DNA of 64,000 nucleotides, taken from assembly GCF_005280585.1 (NCBI RefSeq), contig NZ_SZVO01000002.1, positions 505,005 through 569,004 on the forward strand, written 5' to 3'. The DNA is from Dyadobacter frigoris (GTDB lineage Bacteria > Bacteroidota > Bacteroidia > Cytophagales > Spirosomataceae). The stretch's first letter is position 1, and each line of letters begins with the position of its first letter. Below, piece by piece: positions 28,701 through 37,839 of the stretch. Below the pieces are notes generated by a model, which saw nothing but the letters and a program-made list of their open reading frames with translations, was not told the DNA's origin and made no database searches. Made by a program: the position numbers and the translations under genes.

Positions 28701-29158
28701 AGGACTTTACTTTATCCGCTTTTGTTAACACCGCACAAGGATCAATTTCCGAAAATCAGCTGATCAATCCAATTTATATGGAAATCGGCACCAATCCGGC
28801 GGTCAATATGATTGACATTGATGGTGGCTGGTGGACGCCTGACAACCGTAACGCCAAACGTCCTTCATTGACATATTCAAGTGGACTAAGTGGATTGAGA
28901 TTTTATGAAAAAACCAATTACATCAGGATTCAGGACATTACTTTAAGCTATCAGCTCCCAAAATCTCTTCTTCAAAAAATCTCGGTCGACCGTCTGAATT
29001 TATATGTCAGTTCGAAAAATCCTTTCATGTTTACCCCATGGTCAGGATGGGATCCTGAGGCGATGACAACTACCTTAAATGCTTACACCCAATCTCAGGT
29101 TCGTGGAGGTTATCCGATCATCAGAACTTTTGTTGCAGGTCTAAATCTTACTTTTTAA
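25757..29158 (+). CDS. SusC/RagA-family TonB-dependent outer membrane transporter with STN domain
   Basis: The 1133-residue protein has an N-terminal extension and signal (MKLTFFLLTIACLHVSASGY at 24-43), an STN signalling domain (about 55-110, VPLSTVFRSIEQQSGYKFFY), a carboxypeptidase-like domain (about 143-215, ISGTVADDKGEALPGVTVLL), a TonB plug with VVVGYGSQTRATLTGSIASV, and a large barrel ending in FVAGLNLTF. It imports oligosaccharides with the SusD partner using TonB energy. The STN domain ties it to the FecR/sigma pair upstream. An alternative start is the internal Met24. Confidence 0.95.
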   Translation: MQIFLHGKDTYTRNRFFFRIIFVMKLTFFLLTIACLHVSASGYSQKLALSMQNVPLSTVFRSIEQQSGYKFFYDNKIIRKTRKVTVDLKNTTVSEIMDQVVKDQSLVYSIVDNIIVVKRQVKDTTVIPIREEPADPEPSLLFRISGTVADDKGEALPGVTVLLKGSQAGTTTDESGKFNLEFADENAVLVFSFVGYVSQEIRVGKQTKLNIVLHVDIKALQEVVVVGYGSQTRATLTGSIASVDFKKVEDVPNTNITQALSGSVAGLSVTPGQRPGDSGSMYLRGIASISTLQQPLIVLDGIIFSGNLSDISPSDIGSLEVLKDASALAIYGSRAASGVILITTKRGASDKPKFSFSSYYGVSDYINEVKLLTPERYLEKLLDYKRLNDESYKTGGVWTPSKYSMSNISSYLSSYEAEQYLAGKSINNQDIIKQDAPSQNIELSVAQKTDKLNYYMSGALTKQKGVVVNDNFKRINLRANLEANLNKWLTVGLNSAFSRRNNSGTPANTFYAQWMSPWGKIYNEDGSLATFPAYPYTTISNPLVYALNPNSSISTSFNGVVYAKVEIPFIKGLTYNIRYGSTLSYAKVENFTYPLGILDPFFPANSKPSSANATGSRLRSDLNTQLVENQLDYKVQLGANGEHSLALTAVVTKQNDNRTNNTSTASNFFNMALGFNQLSLGATQTNTDITNKFVNQGAMFRMNYGYLAKYLVTATIRRDGYSAFGANEKYGNFPSAALAWVASEEKFLKNVPWLDFLKARASYGKIGNQGVSPYATLSQILTSNYVFGDGGVPTVTIYPSTMPNSDLHWESTKQLDLGIDMTLLKNKVSLTLDYYDRKTSDLLYQQLLAPSNGFTVINSNLASMSNRGVEVTLAYNVIRSADFGWTVNGNFSYNKNKILSLRDKTDIPTSNLFIGKNITSVYNYEFNGVWQIGDEIPTGFKAGDMRVVDQDGNGVIDASDRKILGQTEPKWRAGLRNEFRYKDFTLSAFVNTAQGSISENQLINPIYMEIGTNPAVNMIDIDGGWWTPDNRNAKRPSLTYSSGLSGLRFYEKTNYIRIQDITLSYQLPKSLLQKISVDRLNLYVSSKNPFMFTPWSGWDPEAMTTTLNAYTQSQVRGGYPIIRTFVAGLNLTF

Positions 29159-29167
29159 TCAGGAATC

Positions 29168-30805
29168 ATGAAAATCAGATATATACTGCTATCATTCCTT
29201 TTGATAGCAACCCTTTTATTCTCATCATGCAGTGAAAGTGCTCTTGATGAAGTGCCTGTGGATAAACTTAGTCCTGAAAATGCATTTAGTTCCGCCAGTG
29301 CATTCGATGCTGCCATAGCGGCATTGCACAAGGTGGCACGTGACGAAATATCGGGTAACGACAATCCTTATTACTACATGAAAATTGTGGGTACTGATGA
29401 GGGACGCCTCGGAAGCTACCTGGCCGACCAGTCTGTTTACGACTACACTCAGATGAATTCGCAGCACGCGATCCCGTCGTTTTTCTGGAATACGTACTAC
29501 ACAGGTTTCTTGCCAAAAGCAAATCTGATCATTCAAAAAGCGGAGGAGAACGCCGGTATGTTCTCCTCCGAAGCTAAAAAAAACGCTGCTATTGCTGAGG
29601 CAAAGTTTTTCAGGGCATATGCGCATTACAGCCTGGTGAACCTGTTTGGAGATGTTCCGCTTGTTACAGAATTCTATTCGGCTCCTAAATATGATTTTGT
29701 CAGGACGCCCAAAATCGAGGTTTTGCAAAGTGTAAAGTTGGATTTGGAGTTTGCAGCACAATGGCTTCCCGCCAGAGGTGCCGAAGCAGCGCCGGGAAGA
29801 ATCACCAAGGGAGCGGCAAACCATCTTTTAACCGCAGTTTATCTTCAGTTGGGCGATAACGAGTCAGCCATTGCCAGTGCAACCAAAGTTATTAGTGGTG
29901 GATATTCGCTTATGACACAGCGGTTTGGTAACTATGCCAATGAGGCATCGGATGTGTTCCGGGATCTTTTCCGGTTCAAAAACGTCAATCTGGCTGCGAA
30001 CTTAGAAACAATATGGGCGCTTCAATATGAATACATTACCACCGGCGGAGGAAGTGATTATGGAGCAAGAGGCAACCACATGCTTAGGTGCTGGGGCGCT
30101 AATTATTTCAGCATTGCAGATCCTCAGCCTACAGAAGGTGTAACCAATCCCAATCCGATGGTTGTGATTGATACGGTTGGCAGAGGTGTTGGCTGGTGTG
30201 CTACCACAAGCTTCATGCGTTACACGATCTGGAAAGATAAAAATGATATCCGAAATTCCAAATATAACATTCTAAGGGTTTACACAGGAAACAATCCGGC
30301 TTCAAAATGGTTTGGGAAAACCATTTCTTACAGTCCCAATGATAAAGTGCCCATTGATACTATTTCGTATCTGGTACCTCAGTGGCGAAAAATGGAAGGC
30401 GTTTACGAAGCGGGATTAACCACCGGAAGAACTTACACCGATTTTTATAAAATGCGTCTGGCGGAAACCTATTTGCTGAGAGCAGAAGCGTACATGAAAA
30501 AAGGGGATTTGCAATTGGCGGCTGATGATATCAATAAATTGAGAAGCCGTTCAAAGGCTGAACCAGTGACAGCGGCAGCAGTGACGATGGATTATATACT
30601 TGACGAGCGCGCAAGGGAATTATTCCTGGAAGAGGAAAGAAGAATTACGTTAAACCGGGTGGGGAAACTTTTTGACAGAACGGTTAAATACAATCCTCAA
30701 ACCGGACCAACCATGAAGGATTTTAATGTTCTTTTACCTATTCCTCTTGATGCAATCCAGTTAAATTCTGCGGTAAAAATGGCGCAAAATCCGGGTTATA
30801 ACTGA
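29168..30805 (+). CDS. SusD/RagB-family glycan-binding lipoprotein
   Basis: The 545-residue product has a lipoprotein signal with FSSC (Cys21). The family features follow: an N-terminal helical segment (LDEVPVDKLSPENAFSSASA), AEAKFFRAYAHYSLVNLFGD of the SusD TPR, and the C-terminal RagB motifs (YLLRAEAYMKKGDLQLAADD, ILDERARELFLEEERR). It forms the lid of the SusC channel and binds the glycan at the surface. It starts 9 bases after SusC. Confidence 0.95.
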   Translation: MKIRYILLSFLLIATLLFSSCSESALDEVPVDKLSPENAFSSASAFDAAIAALHKVARDEISGNDNPYYYMKIVGTDEGRLGSYLADQSVYDYTQMNSQHAIPSFFWNTYYTGFLPKANLIIQKAEENAGMFSSEAKKNAAIAEAKFFRAYAHYSLVNLFGDVPLVTEFYSAPKYDFVRTPKIEVLQSVKLDLEFAAQWLPARGAEAAPGRITKGAANHLLTAVYLQLGDNESAIASATKVISGGYSLMTQRFGNYANEASDVFRDLFRFKNVNLAANLETIWALQYEYITTGGGSDYGARGNHMLRCWGANYFSIADPQPTEGVTNPNPMVVIDTVGRGVGWCATTSFMRYTIWKDKNDIRNSKYNILRVYTGNNPASKWFGKTISYSPNDKVPIDTISYLVPQWRKMEGVYEAGLTTGRTYTDFYKMRLAETYLLRAEAYMKKGDLQLAADDINKLRSRSKAEPVTAAAVTMDYILDERARELFLEEERRITLNRVGKLFDRTVKYNPQTGPTMKDFNVLLPIPLDAIQLNSAVKMAQNPGYN

Positions 30806-30864
30806 TTTGTTTAAACGTTTTACAGATTCTTTTTTCGGGACCGGCTATGTCGGTTCCGAAAACT

Positions 30865-30902
30865 GTACACTTCAAGAAGCAAAGATTTTGCACGAAGTGT
30901 AC
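30865..30902 (+). repeat. Intergenic inverted repeat after susD
   Basis: GTACACTTC (30865-30873) and GAAGTGTAC (30894-30902) are perfect inverted copies with a 20-base loop. A second stem (CGGGACCG with CGGTTCCG, about 30837-30858) lies just before it. Such stems after susD often mark processing or partial termination that lowers expression of downstream genes. Confidence 0.45.
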
Positions 30903-30937
30903 GGCTATTAGGCAGGTTATGATTAATTAATATTAAA

Positions 30938-32725
30938 ATGCTTCCAAGAAAACTTCTAACAATCGTAGTCTTACTTTCTTTTGCTTTTACAAGCCATGAT
31001 AATTGCGCTCAGGTTGTGTATCACTTTAAAGCAATTCAGGCTAACAAATCCATAACCATTGCAAGCCTATCCGACTGGCCTGTTGAGAAAACGATCCTAA
31101 ACAAAAATATTGACAGTTTTCAATTTCAAATTATTTTACAACCCAAAGGCGATTATCTGTATTATGAAGTGAAAGCCAGCTCTACATCAACAGACAGTTT
31201 GTTTCTTGCCCTGGAATTCGAATATAAAAAAGGAACGGCAATGAATTTTAACGGACCTGTTCTAAATCAGGAAATATACCGTCAAAGTGTTCATGACCCG
31301 ACTAACTATTTTTTCAGATCTTTGCCCAGGCAGAGCATCCCGATGATCGCTGTAAATTCCGGAGATTCAACCTTCGCTGCTATAAGTGATGCGCCTGCCT
31401 TCTACAACAATTTTACTACGCAATATTTTAATCCTGATCAGCGCAAGATGTATATCGGCGGCGGAGATAACGGGCAAACGCCTGGTAATAAGGTAGACAA
31501 ATCCGTCATTGTCAAATCATTTTATCCAATTGTAGCGCAAGGAAAACAAATTGAATTTAACGGACTGATCATGCGCAGCAAAACCGGGAGCTTGTCCGCA
31601 ATGCGCCAGGATATATTCAAAGCAATCTCGGAAAGGTGGGGAAGTATCAGTACCAAATTTGGTGCTACCGCTTTTGCATCCAACTATATGCTTTACCGAA
31701 CAAACGAGATTGCAAACAGCAAATATTGGGTTGTTGCCGGCATTGATTATTGCAATAAGCAATACACCCGGGATTCTTTCTGGCAGACAATGGTTCTTTC
31801 ACCTGAAATGGAGCAGCAAAGTTATCTGCACGAAGCGCAGAGTATGCCCACCGGTGCGGAGAGGCAGCTAATCGTTTTGATTTGGGCATACCGACTAAAG
31901 AAAAAAGGCGGTACACCGGATTTAAACGCAGCCCGTAAAAATCTTGAATATATTGAAAAACGGGTGTCTGGTGCACGCTACAAGGCCATTTCAAGCGATG
32001 ACCCTGAAAACAGAAAGAATTTCAAGAGCTGGTTTGACCTGTGTATGTTTGAAGATGATGACGTGATATCTTACAATCAGGGACTGTTGGCTGTTGCGCT
32101 GCACGCTGCCAGTGAACTAGGTCTTAGGCCTTCGGTCAAATGGCAGGATGCTGCTGCAGCCTACCGTAATATTTTTTATAAGGAAGGCGGCTATTTCCCG
32201 ATCAGCGAACAGAAAAAAGATATTGTTGCCGTAGATGCTACAATCGGGGATTTGCTGCATATGCTTCTTTTTAATTCTCCGCTTTTGGAAAAAGAACAAG
32301 TCGCCAGCCATTTCATGAAAGTGTCTTCAGTAGCCAAAACAGATCACGGATTTAAGATTGTATGCATGCCGGATGGCAGTTATGTGCCCTCTGAAAAGTT
32401 TGACATACCTGGTTTCGTTTCCCCGCATGCCAAAATACCTGTCGGGGATTACGCCAATGGCGGTTCGTATTATTTGTACGACATGTTGTTTTTAATCAAT
32501 GCTTACGTACGGCATATACCCGGAGCTGCTGAATTGTTGATTTGGAGAGGTACTATTGATTTCAAAAGAGAAGGGGCTTATTATGAGCATCTTAATACAG
32601 TAAGCGGCAAGCCGGGTAAAATTAATCAGGGTTGGAACGGAGCTATCTATGCCATTATGCATGCTTTTGAAAAAAATGGAGTAGCCAGCGACATCTTGAC
32701 GAAAGAAATAGAGCAAATTCCCTGA
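30938..32725 (+). CDS. Secreted protein of the polysaccharide locus, possible alpha/alpha-barrel glycosidase
   Basis: The 595-residue product starts with a signal peptide ending near CAQ (residues 23-25). The N-terminal ~230 residues look beta-rich. The C-terminal ~360 are helical, with repeated helical pairs (QLIVLIWAYRLKKKGGTPDL, YNQGLLAVALHAASELGLRP, DATIGDLLHMLLFNSPLLEK) and a Trp/Gly-rich end (GKINQGWNGAIYAIMHAFEK). This layout resembles six-hairpin glycosidases, but I cannot assign a family or catalytic residues. Its place between SusD and a GH106 rhamnosidase suggests glycan degradation. Confidence 0.65.
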   Translation: MLPRKLLTIVVLLSFAFTSHDNCAQVVYHFKAIQANKSITIASLSDWPVEKTILNKNIDSFQFQIILQPKGDYLYYEVKASSTSTDSLFLALEFEYKKGTAMNFNGPVLNQEIYRQSVHDPTNYFFRSLPRQSIPMIAVNSGDSTFAAISDAPAFYNNFTTQYFNPDQRKMYIGGGDNGQTPGNKVDKSVIVKSFYPIVAQGKQIEFNGLIMRSKTGSLSAMRQDIFKAISERWGSISTKFGATAFASNYMLYRTNEIANSKYWVVAGIDYCNKQYTRDSFWQTMVLSPEMEQQSYLHEAQSMPTGAERQLIVLIWAYRLKKKGGTPDLNAARKNLEYIEKRVSGARYKAISSDDPENRKNFKSWFDLCMFEDDDVISYNQGLLAVALHAASELGLRPSVKWQDAAAAYRNIFYKEGGYFPISEQKKDIVAVDATIGDLLHMLLFNSPLLEKEQVASHFMKVSSVAKTDHGFKIVCMPDGSYVPSEKFDIPGFVSPHAKIPVGDYANGGSYYLYDMLFLINAYVRHIPGAAELLIWRGTIDFKREGAYYEHLNTVSGKPGKINQGWNGAIYAIMHAFEKNGVASDILTKEIEQIP

Positions 32726-32820
32726 CAGCTATTGTCAAAAAGGAAATTTTACACCAAAAAATTTAATGTTAGCGCAAGTTGCATTCAAGTAATTTCTGAT
32801 TATTCCCAAAAACGATAAAA

Positions 32821-33825
32821 ATGAATTTCATAAGCCGTAGAAAATTTATTCAGTCCACTGCAATTTCAGGGGTAAGCCTTAGTTTGCTGGATATAATGCC
32901 AGTAAAAGCCGCAATACAGGAAGGTAAAAGAGTTGGCATGATCGGCCTGGACACCTCTCACAGCATTGCTTTCACAAAGGCACTCAATGCAGCTGAGCCG
33001 AAGCCCGAATATGGCGGCTATCGCATCACGGCTGCATATCCGTACGGAAGCAAGGATATTGAATCCAGCGCAAAACGCATTCCCGAATACATTGAAGAAG
33101 TGAAAAAGCTGGGTGTGGAAATAACGGGTTCCATAAAAGAACTACTGACCAAAGTGGATGTGATTTTGTTGGAAACAAATGATGGTACGCTTCATTTGGA
33201 ACAGGCAACGGAAGTATTGAAAGCCGGAAAAAGAATGTTTATCGACAAGCCTGTCGCCGCTTCGCTTTCAGATGCAATGGCTATATATGATGCCGCAAAA
33301 AAATATAGTTTGCCGATTTTTTCAGCTTCCTCATTACGCTACATCAAAGGCATTGAAAGCATAGACAAAAGTAAGGTGGTGGGCGCCGACACATTCAGCC
33401 CGGCACCTTATGAAAAGCATCATGTAGATTTCTACTGGTATGGGATTCATGGCGTTGAAGCGTTATACACGGTGATGGGAATGGGCTGTAAAAGCGTAAG
33501 CAGAGTCACCACGAAAGACACGGACATTATTGTCGGAGTTTGGGAAGATGGCCGCATTGGCACCGTCAGGGGAACCAGGTCAGGGAAAAATAACTATGGC
33601 GGAACTGTTTTTACAACCGACGGCAACTTGGTGCTTGGGCCATACGGAGGATATGAGCCTTTGCTGGTAAAAATTATAGACTATTTTAAATCAGGAGCAA
33701 TGCCGGTTACGCCCGAAGAGACAATTGAAATCTTCACGTTCATGGAAGCGGCAGATGAAAGCAAGCGTCAGGGTGGAAAAAGTATTTTACTGGAAACCGT
33801 GTTGGTTAAGGCGCGTAAGAAATAG
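32821..33825 (+). CDS. Gfo/Idh/MocA-family oxidoreductase with Tat-like signal
   Basis: The 334-residue product starts with RRKFIQSTAISGVSLSLLDI, a Tat-type leader. A Rossmann domain follows (VGMIGLDTSH; LLETNDGTLHLEQATEVLKA, then GKRMFIDKPVAAS with the family EKP-type Lys as DKP). The second domain has the HGVEALYTVMG motif. These enzymes oxidise or reduce sugars with NAD(P), and Tat-exported members sometimes act as glycosidases. Located in the sugar locus ahead of a GH106 gene, it probably processes a released sugar. The exact reaction is unknown. Confidence 0.85.
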   Translation: MNFISRRKFIQSTAISGVSLSLLDIMPVKAAIQEGKRVGMIGLDTSHSIAFTKALNAAEPKPEYGGYRITAAYPYGSKDIESSAKRIPEYIEEVKKLGVEITGSIKELLTKVDVILLETNDGTLHLEQATEVLKAGKRMFIDKPVAASLSDAMAIYDAAKKYSLPIFSASSLRYIKGIESIDKSKVVGADTFSPAPYEKHHVDFYWYGIHGVEALYTVMGMGCKSVSRVTTKDTDIIVGVWEDGRIGTVRGTRSGKNNYGGTVFTTDGNLVLGPYGGYEPLLVKIIDYFKSGAMPVTPEETIEIFTFMEAADESKRQGGKSILLETVLVKARKK

Positions 33826-33918
33826 CATTGCTTTTATATAAATTCTCATTGTTTCGGCTGTTTCTCAAATTCGCCATCGCGTATAGGTTGAATTAAGCCG
33901 GATAGAAATCCCATTAAA

Positions 33919-36795
33919 ATGTTTAGCTTATTGAGTCGTTTGCCGTTTTTTGTATGCTTTTTGCTTTTGTCAAGCCAAATATTTGCGCAAAAAAGTACAG
34001 CCATGATAGAAAGTGCTGTATTTAAAAATCCTCCTTCTGAATACGGAATTCGCTGCTGGTGGTGGTGGCTTAATGGAAACATTGATAAAGAAACCATTAC
34101 AAGAGATCTTCAGGAAATGAAGGCGAAGGGATTTAGCGGTGCGTGTATTTTTGATGCCAACGGAGCCGACCAGGCTGGGAACGGTCCTGTTCCGCAAGGG
34201 CCGATGTTTGGATCACCCGCCTGGACCGAGCTGTATGTGCACGCAATAAAGGAAGCTGACCGGCTCGGGTTGGTGATGTCCTTAAGCATTCAAAGCGGCT
34301 GGAATTTAGGCGGGCCGGATATTACGCCTGCCGAAACCGCCAAACAGGTTGTTTTTTCACAAATTCAGGTTAAGGGATCATCGAATGTCCAGGCCGAACT
34401 GCCGTCGCCAAAATCAAGATTTAATTATTATCGGGATATAGCCATACTGGCAATTCCATTTAAATCATTCCCCAATCGAGCTCCCATATCGAATTTTGAA
34501 AACAAAGCGGCCAAAAAAGAAGTGGGCGGCTCGGCTCCGGATACGCGCTCTTTGCTGACCGATATTGCCAATGTAAACGAAGAAGAAGATGCGACTCTAA
34601 AGCAGGTGATCAATATCACAAAATACTTCAAAAATGGTAAACTCAACTGGAAAGCACCTGTTGGAGAATGGACAATTCTGCGGATCGGGTATACGCCCAC
34701 CGATGCAGAAGTTTCAACATCAAGCGGGGAGTGGCAGGGGCATGTCATTGACTATTTGAGTGAAAAGAATTTCAACCGTTACTGGGATACCAACGTAGAA
34801 CCTTTGCTTAAAGCAATTGGGCCGATGGCGGGAAAAACGTTAAAATATTTGCAGACCGACAGTTTTGAAGCTGGAGGAATCAACTGGACGGAAGGTTTTG
34901 AAAAGGAATTTATCAAACACCGTGGTTACGATCCGATTCCTTATCTGCCTGTTTTGGCAGGAAAAATCATTGAAAACCGTGACGTGAGCAACCGTTTTCT
35001 ATCTGATTTGAGAAAAACGCTGGGCGATCTGATCGCAGAAAAGCATTATGGCACGTTCTCCAAAAGGGCACGTGAATTTAATATCGGTATTCAGCCGGAA
35101 TCCGCCGGGCCGCATGCTGGTCCGTTCGACGGCTTGAAAAATTATGGATACAGCGATATTATGATGAGCGAATTCTGGTCTCCATCGCCGCATAGGGCAA
35201 GACCCGTCGACCGTTTTTTTGTCAAACAGGCCGCAAGTGCAGCCAAGATTTACAATAAAAAACTCGTAGGTGCAGAATCCTTTACTACGGTAGGTCCGCA
35301 TTGGAATGACGTCATGTGGGCCGATATGAAACCGAGCGCTGATCATGAATTTTGCGCCGGATTGAACCTGGTTTACCTGCATACATTTACTTCCTCGCCA
35401 AAAGCCATGGGATTGCCCGGTCAGGAATATTTTGCCGGAACGCATTTTAATACCAATGTTACCTGGTGGGATGAGTCGATTGCCTTTATTCAATATCTGA
35501 CCCGCTGCCATTATATACACCAGAATGGCACTTCGGTAGCCGATGTGCTGTATTATTATGGGGACCATGCTCCGAATTTGGGAAGATACAAAGAGGATGA
35601 TCCTGCCAAAGCCCTGCCCGGTTTTGATTATGATCTGATCAACGAAGACCGTCTGCTGGCTTTGGAAGTAAAAAACGGTGTGCTGGTATTGCCGCATGGT
35701 GTTTCTTACCGGGTGCTTTCACTGCCGGATCATAAAACACTTTCGCTGGCAGCAATGCAAAAGATTCAGGATTTGGTAAAAGCTGGTGCAACCGTGATTG
35801 GCTTAAAACCAACAACAACGGCCAGCCTGGTAAAATATCCTGCAAGTGAGCAAATACTCAAAAAAGCAGCCGATGAATTATGGGGAAGCAGCACTGAAAT
35901 TTCCGGAGTACGCAAAGTGGGTTCCGGGCGTGTTGTCTGGGGGAAAACAGCATCGGAGTTTTTACGATCAGATTGGGTTGATTTTGACATGGAAATTATA
36001 AAAAAGGAATCAGGCAGCACTTATGACTATATCCACAGAACAGACGGAGAAAAGGATTTTTACTTCCTAAGCAGCCAAAACAGGAATGCATCCAAAATCA
36101 CGGCAGCATTCAGGATTACAGGCAAACAGCCCGAGCTCTGGAACGCGGTAACCGGTGAGACCAAATCAGCCGCATCATTTTACCAGCAAGACGGGAAAAC
36201 CTACATTCCGCTGGAATTTGATCCTTATGGTTCTATTTTTGTTGTTTTTAAAGATGAAATCGCAAAAGATAAAAGGGGAGAAGCAACATCAAATGATGTA
36301 CTTTTTGAAACCGAAACGACATTACACGGATCCTGGGAAGTGGCATTTGATCCGAAATGGGGTGCGCCGGCAAAGGTAGTTTTCAACGAATTAACCAGCT
36401 GGTCGGACCGCAATGAAGATGGCATCAGATTCTATTCGGGAAAGGCAGTGTACAGCAAATCCTTTGATGCAGATGCAAAGTTAGTCGCTGGCAATGCTTA
36501 TCTGGATTTGGGAGTTGTAAAAGACATCGGAATCACCAAGGTAATTTTAAATGGCAAAGATCTGGGAATTCTTTGGGCTCCTCCGCTCCGCGTTTCTGTT
36601 TCGGGTATTTTAAAAGAAAAAAATAATGATCTGAAAGTAGAAGTGGTCAATACCTGGCGAAATCGTTTGGTCGGCGACCGTGGCGTGCCGCAGGAAAAAC
36701 GTTTTACCAAAACCAATATTAAAATTCAGGACAAATGGCAGGTTTTGCCAGCCGGTTTATTGGGGCCGGTAAGGTTGTTAAAGGGGACGCTATAA
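33919..36795 (+). CDS. GH106-family alpha-L-rhamnosidase
   Basis: The 958-residue exported enzyme has a signal peptide ending near FAQ (residues 21-23). The GH106 core follows: IRCWWWWLNGNIDKETITRD, LQEMKAKGFSGACIFD, QTDSFEAGGINWTEGFEKEF, ESAGPHAGPFDGLKNYGYSD and GAESFTTVGPHWNDVMWADM. The C-terminal galactose-binding-like domain has LNGKDLGILWAPPLRVSVSG and NTWRNRLVGDRGVP. Known GH106 members cleave alpha-L-rhamnose from pectins and other plant polysaccharides, so the locus probably targets a rhamnose-containing glycan. An exact substrate cannot be read from the sequence. Confidence 0.88.
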   Translation: MFSLLSRLPFFVCFLLLSSQIFAQKSTAMIESAVFKNPPSEYGIRCWWWWLNGNIDKETITRDLQEMKAKGFSGACIFDANGADQAGNGPVPQGPMFGSPAWTELYVHAIKEADRLGLVMSLSIQSGWNLGGPDITPAETAKQVVFSQIQVKGSSNVQAELPSPKSRFNYYRDIAILAIPFKSFPNRAPISNFENKAAKKEVGGSAPDTRSLLTDIANVNEEEDATLKQVINITKYFKNGKLNWKAPVGEWTILRIGYTPTDAEVSTSSGEWQGHVIDYLSEKNFNRYWDTNVEPLLKAIGPMAGKTLKYLQTDSFEAGGINWTEGFEKEFIKHRGYDPIPYLPVLAGKIIENRDVSNRFLSDLRKTLGDLIAEKHYGTFSKRAREFNIGIQPESAGPHAGPFDGLKNYGYSDIMMSEFWSPSPHRARPVDRFFVKQAASAAKIYNKKLVGAESFTTVGPHWNDVMWADMKPSADHEFCAGLNLVYLHTFTSSPKAMGLPGQEYFAGTHFNTNVTWWDESIAFIQYLTRCHYIHQNGTSVADVLYYYGDHAPNLGRYKEDDPAKALPGFDYDLINEDRLLALEVKNGVLVLPHGVSYRVLSLPDHKTLSLAAMQKIQDLVKAGATVIGLKPTTTASLVKYPASEQILKKAADELWGSSTEISGVRKVGSGRVVWGKTASEFLRSDWVDFDMEIIKKESGSTYDYIHRTDGEKDFYFLSSQNRNASKITAAFRITGKQPELWNAVTGETKSAASFYQQDGKTYIPLEFDPYGSIFVVFKDEIAKDKRGEATSNDVLFETETTLHGSWEVAFDPKWGAPAKVVFNELTSWSDRNEDGIRFYSGKAVYSKSFDADAKLVAGNAYLDLGVVKDIGITKVILNGKDLGILWAPPLRVSVSGILKEKNNDLKVEVVNTWRNRLVGDRGVPQEKRFTKTNIKIQDKWQVLPAGLLGPVRLLKGTL

Positions 36796-36902
36796 GTGTC
36801 TTCGAAAACCGATAATGGAATTGCAACCTTTTATTGGAGGAATTTATTAGGCAAAAGATTTTATCTAATATGGGGACTCTTCCATTCCCCAAACCCCTTG
36901 GA

Positions 36903-36948
36903 CCTTATCTCTAACTGGGGTGCCATAGCATCCCAGTTAGAGATAAGG
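36903..36948. repeat. 21-bp near-perfect hairpin between GH106 gene and IS3 element
   Basis: CCTTATCTCTAACTGGG (36903-36919) and CCCAGTTAGAGATAAGG (36932-36948) are perfect inverted copies; the stem continues inward with one G-T pair to a CATA loop (36924-36927), giving 21 pairs. It lies about 110 bases after the GH106 stop and just outside the transposase end. There is no T-run, so a simple terminator is unlikely. Confidence 0.6.
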
Positions 36949-36976
36949 TTTGATTCTACTTCATCGATTTGGGACG

Positions 36977-37816
36977 TTAAGCTACATTTTTTTCGTTTAG
37001 CAGCTTTTCTTCGAAAGCCAGAGGACTCAAATATCCTAGAGATGAGTGTCTTCTCTTTCTGTTGTACCACACCTCAATAAATTCAAAAATTGCCAATTTT
37101 GCCTCTTGTTTACTTTTAAATTCTTTATGATAAACCATTTCTGTTTTCAGCGTCTTGAAAAAACTCTCAGCTGGTGCATTATCCCAGCAGTCACCTCTTC
37201 GACTCATACTCTGGGTGATAGGTAAACCAATCAGCTGCTTACGGAACTCGTTGCACGCGTATTGAATTCCCCTGTCTGAATGGAACAACATCGGCTTTTT
37301 TACTGGGTAATTCTTAAAAGCCATTTTCAAAGCAGCTACGCTCGTGTCTTCCGCTTTCATTGTGTCACTCAGTGCCCAACCCACTACTTTACGATTTGCA
37401 AGATCTAGTATTGCTGTGAGATAAACCCAGCCTTCTCCAGTCTTGATATACGTTAGATCTGATACCCATTTTTCACCAAGGTTCTCTGCTGTAAAATCTC
37501 TATTAAGATAATTTTCAGACACTTGACAAGCATGGTTACTATCAGTAGTTTTTATGCGATATTTCTTCCGGACAATACTTTTCAGACCAATTTTTCTCAT
37601 TACTCTGGCTACTCGTGGGCGTGATATCTGGAAACCTTTTGCCTGCAATTCCGCTGTAACGCGCGGACTACCGTAGCATCCTTTGTTTTCTTCATAAACT
37701 TCACGGATATGAAGAGATAATTCTTGGTGTCCCTGTTGACGTTTACCAATTGGATCTTTTAACCAATGATAATAGCTACTCACACTTTCGTTGAGCACTT
37801 TACACATCTTTGCCAC
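36977..37816 (-). CDS. IS3-family transposase OrfB (DDE integrase)
   Basis: The 279-residue product contains HTH_21 (YGSPRVTAELQAKGFQISRP, about 48-67) and an integrase core: WVSDLTYIKTGEGWVYLTAI (first Asp), LFHSDRGIQYACNEFRKQL (second Asp) and DCWDNAPAESFFKTLKTEM (Glu), ending with YNRKRRHSSLGYLSPLAFEE. The full catalytic triad is present. In IS3 elements it is made as an OrfAB fusion by -1 frameshifting, which fits the separate frames here. Confidence 0.92.
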   Translation of the reverse strand: MAKMCKVLNESVSSYYHWLKDPIGKRQQGHQELSLHIREVYEENKGCYGSPRVTAELQAKGFQISRPRVARVMRKIGLKSIVRKKYRIKTTDSNHACQVSENYLNRDFTAENLGEKWVSDLTYIKTGEGWVYLTAILDLANRKVVGWALSDTMKAEDTSVAALKMAFKNYPVKKPMLFHSDRGIQYACNEFRKQLIGLPITQSMSRRGDCWDNAPAESFFKTLKTEMVYHKEFKSKQEAKLAIFEFIEVWYNRKRRHSSLGYLSPLAFEEKLLNEKNVA

Positions 37817-37839
37817 CGGATAAATTCCTTGATTAGCTT

